This document shows positions 1 to 5,423 of a stretch of 6,486 nucleotides of DNA, one piece after another. Position 1 is the stretch's first letter, and every line of letters starts with the position of its first letter. The DNA is from Hadarchaeum sp964343275 (GTDB taxonomy: Archaea > Hadarchaeota > Hadarchaeia > Hadarchaeales > Hadarchaeaceae), in assembly GCA_964343275.1 (NCBI GenBank), contig CAYFIY010000044.1:1-6486 (forward strand), written 5' to 3'. The notes below the pieces were generated by a model, which was given only the letters and a program-made list of their open reading frames with translations, ran no database searches and was not told where the DNA came from. The position numbers and the translations under genes were made by a program.

Positions 1-764
1 TGTATCCTATCCTTGATGGCTTCAATTGTTTTAATGGTATTTTCGTAGTTTCCAGGTTTACCCAATTTATTAGTATGAACGTGAACCGAGTGGGGGAGCT
101 TTAGTTCATCATTCGCCTTTGCAAGGTTGACCATTATATCTCTAGGGGTAACATCATAATTTTTGACTTTATCGTCAATACTGTTTACGTCACCCCCCCA
201 CTTCCAATTTTCAATTCCGCCGGCGTTAACTATTTTCACGGCGTAGCCTTTTGTTGTTCTGAGAAGCCAAGCGATGAAGTTCTTCAGTTTTTCCAAATCC
301 TTTTCTTCTATGTACTTCAGTATGAAGTGATTATTGCCCGTGAGGATGTAGCCTCCCTTGTCAATAATAGGAATGTCGTTTAACTCGTCATGTGTATGTC
401 TTGCTGTTAAGGGAGCGGCGGCAGCTTCCATCGCAGTTGTATAACCCATCTCAGCGTACCTGTAGCCAGTCGTGAAAGTTGTTGGGACGGAATAACCGCA
501 TCCACTTCTAGAAATCTTTGTCTTCGATACCGGATCCTTTCTGTGGTCTTCTGGCCTGAGAAGTCTTCCAATATTAACTTTGGAACCAGCAATATGGGTG
601 TGGATATCAACACCTCCAGGTAGGACAATAAGTCCTGAGGCATCTATTTCCTTACCCTTTGTCTCCTCGACTACTTTGCCTTTTTCGATGAATATATCCA
701 TTTTCTCCCCGTTTACCCCGTTTAAAGGATCGTAAACGGTGCCTTTTCTTATTATCAAGCTCAA
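1..764 (-). CDS. fwdA: Formylmethanofuran dehydrogenase subunit A (FwdA/FmdA), N-terminal 254 codons, cut by window edge
   Basis: FwdA is the amidohydrolase-type subunit of the cytoplasmic formylmethanofuran dehydrogenase complex. It condenses formate, made in the FwdB/D part, with the amine of methanofuran at a binuclear zinc site. Visible here are the metal-binding HxH in GVDIHTHIAG (H55, H57), the family stretch GRLLRPEDH (66-74), the ARHTHDE motif (121-127), K177 in YAVKIVNAGG (the position of the carboxylated metal-bridging lysine in this family), and HVHTNKLGKPGN (228-239). The start is a TTG at 764-762. A perfect AGGAGG lies eight bases upstream, the TTG gives the expected N-terminus (SLIIRKGTVYDP), and the next in-frame ATG is codon 22, which would remove the first conserved strand. 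Its first bases overlap the stop of the upstream D-B gene, which suggests translational coupling. Family members are about 570 residues, so roughly the last 55 percent lies beyond position 1, including the remaining His and catalytic Asp. Identity is secure; whether the metal partner of the complex is W or Mo cannot be told. Confidence 0.96.
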   Translation of the reverse strand, partial: MSLIIRKGTVYDPLNGVNGEKMDIFIEKGKVVEETKGKEIDASGLIVLPGGVDIHTHIAGSKVNIGRLLRPEDHRKDPVSKTKISRSGCGYSVPTTFTTGYRYAEMGYTTAMEAAAAPLTARHTHDELNDIPIIDKGGYILTGNNHFILKYIEEKDLEKLKNFIAWLLRTTKGYAVKIVNAGGIENWKWGGDVNSIDDKVKNYDVTPRDIMVNLAKANDELKLPHSVHVHTNKLGKPGNYENTIKTIEAIKDRI

Positions 765-2566
765 TCCTTTATCCTCCTGATTATTTTTTCCAGAATTTCT
801 CGATCTGATAAAAACGGTGAGTCAATGGTTTTTCTGAGTCCGATCGGGACGCAATCCATCCGGTAGGCAGTTCCGTCGCTTTCAATTCCGGTCATTGCCG
901 AAGGGATCAAAACATCAGCGACCAAGGAGGTGAGGTTTATTTTAGGGTCAATCACAATCGTTGGGATTTTAGCAAGGTGCTTTGAGGCTTCGACCGGGAA
1001 ATGGGCGACAGGGTCAGAAGCGAGTATCAGGGCTGCATCGCACTCCCTCCGATTTAATAGGTCCACTGCGGAAAATTCTCCCGGGTTATAAACAGGATGT
1101 CCCCTGGAGAAATTCACGGCGAAGGGGTAGCCCGTGGTCCATCCCATGACCTCATCGGCACCTGCCACGTTGTAGTGGCCTCTCATGGGTAGGATGGAGA
1201 ACTTGGTGTAATCATTTAGGTCTCTGACCAAACGTAGTGCTGCATCGACGTTCATGTGCTTTGCGCCTGAAGCAGAGAGACCCAAACCGAACAATATTAC
1301 GCCGAACTCGCAGCTCTTCATTTTTTCAGCTAGTTCTTTTATTCTTTTTGAAGGGACACCGGCAACATCACCTACTTCGTGACCTTTAAGAGTTGCTCTC
1401 AAAGCAGAAATCAGTTCATAGTCTTTGCCTGGTTCTATTTTGACAAGAATATCGGATATTTGGTAGGTTCCATTCACATAACTTTGAAGAGTCAATGGTT
1501 TTTTTGTGTAGCGCCACCGAGTTTCTATTTTAGCAGTTTTAGTTTTCCTAACATCGACGTACACCAAAGTACGTTCTTTTCTCCCAGTTTTCCTGAACAT
1601 ACCCACCGGCGTGGCGGAGTACCGAGTTGTGTGCCTGATGTGGGATTCGGAGGGATTGCATCCCCAGTAAACCACAAAATCTGCGCGATTTCTGATTTCA
1701 CCGAGCGTAATTTTCGGAATTCCGACGTCTTGGGCCGCGATGGTTGATGGTCCGTGACAAACGGATGACGTTGTATCTATCGATCCACCCGTCAACTCGG
1801 CAAGTTCGATAGCAAGCTTCTGAGCTCCAATCTCTGTTGAACTAAGGCCATATATCAAAGGAAAATCTGCTTTACTCATGGTTTTCGCTGCTTTGTCGAT
1901 GGCTTCATCTATGGATACCTCTTTGAATTCTCCATTCCTCCTAATTGCGGGTTTGGCTCGATTCTCCCGGTAATTCAGTATTTTACTTCTGGCGAGTTGA
2001 CAGCCGACTCTCACATCGGTTATTCTACCTCCTTGTAAGGAGAGTTCCAAATCGTCGCAGAGACACCCGCAGAAGGTGCAAGTTATATCTTTCATTATGG
2101 TCTTGGCTTCTTCGGACCGAGTTCCCATCGCAGGGCAAGGAATTGAAGATACCGACAAGTCTCTGGAAATATTTTTTTTGGATATGGTTTCCAAAATTAC
2201 ATCAAGGGTAGTGTGGTCTTCTGTGGTTTTGGATAAATCAACTTGAATGCCTTTTGACTTGGGCAAACCTGTTCCTTCGGTGTCGCTTCCAATAATCATG
2301 TTGGCCCATGGACCAACTGGCATGAAAGTCATTCCCCGATCTACCTCGCCCTTTTTGCACTTGACCACTATCGAGCCAAATCCTGAGGAAATCTTGATCG
2401 GATAATCTTCGGAAAGACCCAGGTTTTCCATGTCCTCCTCGTTTATCCATGCCCCCGCTGCTTCATCAAAATAATCCTGTGACAATTTACCGATCTCGAG
2501 TGCTTTTCCTTGTTTTGTTGTCCTCCCTGTAATCAAGATGGACTTCAAATTACCAATCCCAATCAT
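761..2566 (-). CDS. fwdDB: Formylmethanofuran dehydrogenase FwdD-FwdB fusion (MGD-binding domain plus catalytic Fe-S/molybdopterin subunit)
   Basis: One 601-residue frame covers two subunits that are separate proteins in well-studied methanogens. Residues 1-128 are FwdD, the molybdopterin-dinucleotide-binding beta domain, with ITGRTTKQG (12-20), FMPVGPWAN (81-89) and GTGLPKSKG (98-106). Residues 129-158 look like a linker. Residues 159-601 are FwdB, which reduces CO2 to formate. It has a 4Fe-4S motif CTFCGCLC (C163, C166, C170) with the fourth ligand probably C189, and the W/Mo-coordinating cysteine C270 in SVCHGPS (Cys, not Sec). It also has GEIRNRADFVVYWGCNP (289-305), the active-site arginine in MRGHYNVAG (R462), TGYPFAVNFSRG (478-489) and IPSAMTGIESDGTAYRMD (554-571). 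Odd points are a 23-residue insert (348-370), HIRHTTRY where HPRHxxR is usual, and VDVRKTKTA where VDPRKTDxA is usual. The ATG is the first in frame after the promoter; I see no Shine-Dalgarno, so a short leader is likely. It is followed directly by fwdA. The assignment is very sure; a lost stop between D and B through a sequencing error is the main caveat. Confidence 0.95.
   Translation of the reverse strand: MIGIGNLKSILITGRTTKQGKALEIGKLSQDYFDEAAGAWINEEDMENLGLSEDYPIKISSGFGSIVVKCKKGEVDRGMTFMPVGPWANMIIGSDTEGTGLPKSKGIQVDLSKTTEDHTTLDVILETISKKNISRDLSVSSIPCPAMGTRSEEAKTIMKDITCTFCGCLCDDLELSLQGGRITDVRVGCQLARSKILNYRENRAKPAIRRNGEFKEVSIDEAIDKAAKTMSKADFPLIYGLSSTEIGAQKLAIELAELTGGSIDTTSSVCHGPSTIAAQDVGIPKITLGEIRNRADFVVYWGCNPSESHIRHTTRYSATPVGMFRKTGRKERTLVYVDVRKTKTAKIETRWRYTKKPLTLQSYVNGTYQISDILVKIEPGKDYELISALRATLKGHEVGDVAGVPSKRIKELAEKMKSCEFGVILFGLGLSASGAKHMNVDAALRLVRDLNDYTKFSILPMRGHYNVAGADEVMGWTTGYPFAVNFSRGHPVYNPGEFSAVDLLNRRECDAALILASDPVAHFPVEASKHLAKIPTIVIDPKINLTSLVADVLIPSAMTGIESDGTAYRMDCVPIGLRKTIDSPFLSDREILEKIIRRIKD
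773..778 (-). promoter_or_regulatory. Shine-Dalgarno site AGGAGG that fixes the TTG start of fwdA
   Basis: On the minus strand AGGAGG is followed by eight bases and then TTG. It lies inside the last codons of the upstream D-B gene, whose TGA overlaps the TTG (TTGA, 761-764). This is the strongest ribosome-binding site on this strand of the window and decides the non-ATG start. It fits termination-reinitiation, which would keep FwdA and the D-B subunit in step. Confidence 0.85.
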
Positions 2567-2596
2567 TTATTTTTTTGCGATCTTTTTTTTATTATG

Positions 2597-2612
2597 CGGT
2601 AAATCTTATAAA
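2597..2612 (+). promoter_or_regulatory. Possible BRE/TATA for the small plus-strand gene, sharing the fwd TATA core
   Basis: CGGTAAAT (2597-2604) resembles an archaeal BRE and is followed at once by CTTATAAA (2605-2612). Transcription from it would begin near 2634, five bases before the ATG at 2639, as in a nearly leaderless archaeal gene. Because the core is shared with the minus-strand fwd promoter, TBP bound here could be oriented either way by TFB. Confidence 0.4.
2605..2612 (-). promoter_or_regulatory. Archaeal TATA box for the fwdDB-fwdA operon
   Basis: The minus strand reads TTTATAAG here, 38 bases upstream of the ATG of fwdDB. Initiation about 25 bases downstream would fall near 2583, leaving a leader of roughly 17 bases that is nearly all A and carries no Shine-Dalgarno. 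The sequence just upstream (CAACTACG) is a poor BRE. The core is almost palindromic, so the same element can also serve the opposite strand. Position is inferred from spacing and not proven. Confidence 0.55.
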
Positions 2613-2672
2613 CGTAGTTGGTGTTAGTGTGGAATAAAATGGATAAGTTGTGTCTAAAAAAATAGACTCCAG

Positions 2673-2873
2673 ATGGTCTGGTCCTCTGCGTCTGAGGGTG
2701 GGGCGTTCGCTTCAAAAATAAAGGGTGTGCAAAAAATTTTGGGCGAGGTAAATAAGGAAGAAATAGAAATCGGAGACGGCGTTTACCAAGACTCTGGGGA
2801 AGGCCGTTGCATCCTAACGGGCATATATTTTGATGGAAAACTAATCTGCACCGTAGTTGTTCAAAATTATTGA
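2673..2873 (+). CDS. Small hypothetical protein, 66 residues (perhaps 77 if a frameshift at 2656-2662 is corrected)
   Basis: I do not recognise a family. The product looks like a protein rather than a shadow: a charged predicted helix (ASKIKGVQKILGEVNKEE, about residues 13-30) followed by alternating residues typical of beta strands (IEIGDGVY, RCILTGIYFDG, LICTVVVQNY). Codons end in mixed bases and are rich in Lys, Glu and Gly, as in the neighbouring real genes. The listed ATG at 2673 has no Shine-Dalgarno. A better placed ATG at 2639, just after the predicted transcription start, opens MDKLCLKK and then hits TAG at 2663. Removing one A from the A7 run 2656-2662 joins it in frame to this ORF and gives 77 residues. 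The gene is convergent with acs (17 bases between stops) and divergent from fwdDB. It has two Cys (C45 and C59) and no signal peptide or membrane segment. It could be a remnant or a chance ORF. Confidence 0.45.
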   Translation: MVWSSASEGGAFASKIKGVQKILGEVNKEEIEIGDGVYQDSGEGRCILTGIYFDGKLICTVVVQNY

Positions 2874-2878
2874 TCGGG

Positions 2879-2884
2879 AAAAAA
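2879..2884 (-). terminator. Oligo-T terminator of acs
   Basis: On the minus strand six T's (CCCAAATTTTTTCCC) begin only six bases after the TAA of the acetyl-CoA synthetase gene. Archaeal RNA polymerase commonly terminates on such runs without a hairpin. No stable hairpin precedes it. Confidence 0.45.
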
Positions 2885-2890
2885 TTTGGG

Positions 2891-4642
2891 TTAGTCCTCC
2901 ATTGTGGAAAGATCACCCGTCGGCAGGCCGAGTTCCCAAGCTTTCAGAACGCGGCGCATGATTTTCCCGCTCCGGGTCACTGGTAGCTTGTCCTTGAATT
3001 CTATTTCCCTTGGGTAGGCGTGAGCGGCTAGGTGCTTCTTAACGTGGTTCATTAGCTCTTTCTTAAGCTCCTCCGAGGGGGCATGTCCTTCACCTAGTTG
3101 AACAAATGCCTTGATGATCGCTCCCCGCATAGGGTCCGGCTTACCTATGACACCAGCTACGGCGACAGCTGGATGTTCTACCAAGCAGCTCTCAACTTCA
3201 AAGGGTCCAACTCTTTCTCCGGCAGTTTTTATGACATCATCCAGTCTTCCCTGATACCAGAAGTAGTTATCTTCGTCCTTGTAGGCTGAATCGCCGGTCA
3301 GAAACCATCCGGGAAATTTGAAGTACTCTTTGTACTTTTCCTCCGCATGATCCTTCCATTTTCCCCGCCAGACGTCCCTCATTATCGCTGGCCATCCCAA
3401 CTTTATCACTAGGTTACCTATGGCGTTTAGACGCTCTTCTTCCCCATTGTCATCGAGGATTGTCGCTTGAATACCTGGAAAGGGTCTACCCATCGATCCA
3501 AGTCTTATTGGCATGGATGGGTAGTTAGCTATCAGTTGCTGACCGGTTTCTGTCATCCACCAATTATCATGGATAGGCTGACCATAGACCTTCAGTCCCC
3601 AGCGGATGACCTCCGGATTTAGAGGCTCACCCACGCTACAGACGTGTCTCAGGCTGCTGAGATCGTATTTTTTCACGACATCACCCCCAGCTGCCATAAT
3701 CAATCTGAGCGCGGTCGGAGCCGTGTACCAAATGGTCACCTTGTATCTTTGGATAATTTCGTACCATTTCTCCGCGCCGAATCTTCCGGCGTAAATAACC
3801 TGTGTAACGCCGTTAAGCCAGGGGCCAAATATACCATAAGAGGTTCCAGTGACCCATCCCGGATCTGCAGTACACCAGTAGGTGTCGTTCTCTTTCGTGT
3901 CCAGCACCCATTTTGTGGTTTGATACTGGCCTATCATGGCGTTATGGACGTGGACTATGCCCTTAGGTTTACCCGTGGTGCCAGATGTATAATGGAGTAA
4001 ATGTGGGGTTTCCCTGTCTACCCACTCTAATTCTAATTTTTCAGATGCCTGTGCCATCTCGGATTCGTAGCTCACTTCTCCCTCGCCGACCTCGTCTTTC
4101 GAGGCGCCCACTACGATTACTTTCTCCAGGTCAGGCAGGTCCTTTCTTACCTCATCGACAGCTCCTTTAAGGTGGGGCTGGGTTATGAGTATCCTTGCAC
4201 CGCTGTCCCAAAGTCTGTCTTTTATGGCTCCAGAACGAAAACCACCGAAAAGCGGACCGAATATACCTCCGATTTTTATGCAGCCTAAAACGGATGAATA
4301 CAGGGCCGGTACTCGTGACATATATCCGAAGATCCTATCTCCCTTCTTTGCACCATATTTTCGTAGGATGTTTCCGAATTTATTTGAGAGGTATTTCATA
4401 TCCTGAAAGGTGTACTTTTCGCTGTTTTCATCTTGCCCTTCCCAATACATCGCGATTTTATCCTTACGTCCGCTCTCGACATGCCGGTCAATGGACTCGA
4501 AGGCGATGTTTATTTTCCCGGTGCGATGCCAATCGAATTCTTTCTCCACATTCGACCAATCGAAACTGTTACGAGCTTCCTCATAGTCCTCCATATTTCC
4601 CTTATGGCGTTTTTTTATGGTCTCTACTTCATGTTTCCCCAT
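2891..4642 (-). CDS. acs: Acetyl-CoA synthetase, AMP-forming (acetate--CoA ligase)
   Basis: This is a complete 583-residue member of the ANL adenylate-forming superfamily, which makes acetyl-CoA from acetate, ATP and CoA through acetyl-AMP in the cytoplasm. Motifs in order are the phosphate loop YTSGTTGKPKG (218-228), the ATP/acyl motif NWWMTETGQ (360-368), the ribose-binding Asp in GWFLTGD (D451), the hinge YQGRLDDVIKTAGERVGP (463-480), and the catalytic, typically acetylatable lysine K560 in RSGKIMRR. W362 aligns with the tryptophan that closes the acyl pocket in acetate-specific enzymes, so acetate (perhaps propionate) is the likely substrate. The length and the GERVGPFEVES pattern resemble the shorter Bacillus AcsA-like branch more than the 650-residue Acs. 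ATG at 4642 is supported by GGTGA six bases upstream and by a TATA box 29-38 bases upstream. It stands as a single-gene unit. Direction in vivo (acetate uptake or re-use) is inference. Confidence 0.93.
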   Translation of the reverse strand: MGKHEVETIKKRHKGNMEDYEEARNSFDWSNVEKEFDWHRTGKINIAFESIDRHVESGRKDKIAMYWEGQDENSEKYTFQDMKYLSNKFGNILRKYGAKKGDRIFGYMSRVPALYSSVLGCIKIGGIFGPLFGGFRSGAIKDRLWDSGARILITQPHLKGAVDEVRKDLPDLEKVIVVGASKDEVGEGEVSYESEMAQASEKLELEWVDRETPHLLHYTSGTTGKPKGIVHVHNAMIGQYQTTKWVLDTKENDTYWCTADPGWVTGTSYGIFGPWLNGVTQVIYAGRFGAEKWYEIIQRYKVTIWYTAPTALRLIMAAGGDVVKKYDLSSLRHVCSVGEPLNPEVIRWGLKVYGQPIHDNWWMTETGQQLIANYPSMPIRLGSMGRPFPGIQATILDDNGEEERLNAIGNLVIKLGWPAIMRDVWRGKWKDHAEEKYKEYFKFPGWFLTGDSAYKDEDNYFWYQGRLDDVIKTAGERVGPFEVESCLVEHPAVAVAGVIGKPDPMRGAIIKAFVQLGEGHAPSEELKKELMNHVKKHLAAHAYPREIEFKDKLPVTRSGKIMRRVLKAWELGLPTGDLSTMED

Positions 4643-4648
4643 TTTCCG

Positions 4649-4680
4649 TCACCGTTGAACTAATTATTTCATTTATAAAT
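4649..4680 (-). promoter_or_regulatory. acs promoter: TATA box (4671-4680) and weak Shine-Dalgarno GGTGA (4649-4653)
   Basis: The palindromic ATTTATAAAT lies 29-38 bases upstream of the acs ATG. Initiation about 25 bases on would be near 4650, giving a very short leader. GGTGA, complementary to the 16S tail, lies six bases before the ATG and may be used only if transcription starts slightly upstream. An AT-rich box of this kind can also direct transcription the other way. Confidence 0.55.
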
Positions 4681-5363
4681 TAACCATGTTGCAATTACCA
4701 CATTAGTCTAATCTGTTTTTACTTTAAATATTTCTACATAAGTTGTTGGAGATCTAACGCGGAACATAAATTTTTCCTTCCCGCTCGTATCTTCTTGGTT
4801 CCTTCAACTTTTCGATAAAAATTTGGTTTTTTTTCCTTCAACCTTTGAATTAAACTCATAGTCCTATATTTAATTAGTTTTGAAAATATTTTTTCCATCG
4901 ATGTGCTCATCTGCATCAAACTTTCACAAAAAGAACAGTCCACTAGGGGTAATTTGGACATACTTAGTGTTAAAAATAGTAAATTTCATTGCCCATCTGA
5001 CTGTTTCGGCCCAATTATTGATTTATTGCTAAGCCTTAATCGACAAAATTTCTTGAGTGGGTATTTTTCAGTGATTAGCAGTCGAAAAAAGGCGTAACCA
5101 GAGCTGATGAAGGAGATTAAAAATATTTTGAAACCAAAAAATTTCCTTTCGTCGCGAAAAATTTATTTCATTTTCTTAGGTTCGATGGCTTCACGGAAAC
5201 AGCAGTAAATTTTTAGTAAAAATAAGTTAGAAAATGAATTTTTTAAAATCTAAAATAAGACCACCTCTTAAAATCACGTCAAATGTCGATATGTATAATA
5301 GCGTTCAACGTTAAAAATATGGATATTTATAGTCTTTTACCCAAATCAAAGCTTTTTTTAGGT
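4681..5363. other. AT-rich intergenic region between acs and the secreted-protein gene, no confident gene
   Basis: About 680 bases with visibly lower GC than either flank and many short A and T runs. Several ORFs of 60-75 codons occur on both strands, but none has a Shine-Dalgarno, a recognised motif or a convincing promoter. The best is a minus-strand ORF at 4734-4961 (75 residues, Lys-rich, with one CxxC near its start). I see a short direct repeat CCTTCAACNTTT at 4801-4812 and 4836-4847. There is no tRNA, CRISPR repeat, transposase or strong hairpin. The region probably holds upstream control sequences for two divergent genes, or decayed coding sequence. Confidence 0.6.
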
Positions 5364-5418
5364 CGAAATACTTAAATACTCCCTGGTAAAAAGTTAGTCT
5401 GTAAAATTAAAGGAGATG
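5364..5418 (+). promoter_or_regulatory. Promoter and ribosome-binding site of the secreted-protein gene
   Basis: CGAAA at 5364-5368 is a good BRE and runs into the TATA-like CTTAAATA at 5371-5378. A start about 25 bases on would be near 5400. AGGAGATG at 5411-5418 is a strong Shine-Dalgarno, with GGAG eight bases before the GTG start at 5424. The ATG inside it (5416) reads only three codons before a stop, so it is not the start. This is the best-formed promoter and leader in the window and suggests high expression. Confidence 0.7.
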
Positions 5419-5423
5419 AATAA

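Noticed and set aside
1379..1747. Plus-strand ORF of 122 codons inside the D-B gene
   Set aside because: It is antisense to conserved FwdB motifs, its product is low in normal protein character, and it has no ribosome-binding site.
2563..2916. Minus-strand ORF of 117 codons between acs and fwdDB
   Set aside because: It overlaps both gene ends, is full of Pro, Phe and Arg, and lies opposite a frame that looks more like real protein.
4195..4683. Plus-strand ORF of 162 codons opposite acs, extending past its start
   Set aside because: It is antisense to the conserved N-terminal part of acetyl-CoA synthetase, with a Cys/His/Arg-rich composition typical of a shadow frame.
4734..4961. Minus-strand ORF of 75 codons with a CxxC near the start
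   Set aside because: No Shine-Dalgarno or recognisable family, and its composition follows the AT bias of the region. Kept only as a possible remnant in the intergenic entry.
4903..5097. Plus-strand ORF of 64 codons
   Set aside because: No ribosome-binding site, no promoter in place, and a mixed composition with no pattern of helices or strands.
5104..5160. CTGATGA resembling a C box of an archaeal C/D guide RNA
   Set aside because: The first base does not fit, and no CTGA D box or second C box follows within the normal 60 bases.
5146..5160. Small hairpin TTTCG-TCG-CGAAA followed by AT-rich DNA, as a terminator
   Set aside because: The stem is only five pairs, no real T run follows, and no gene ends nearby on either strand.
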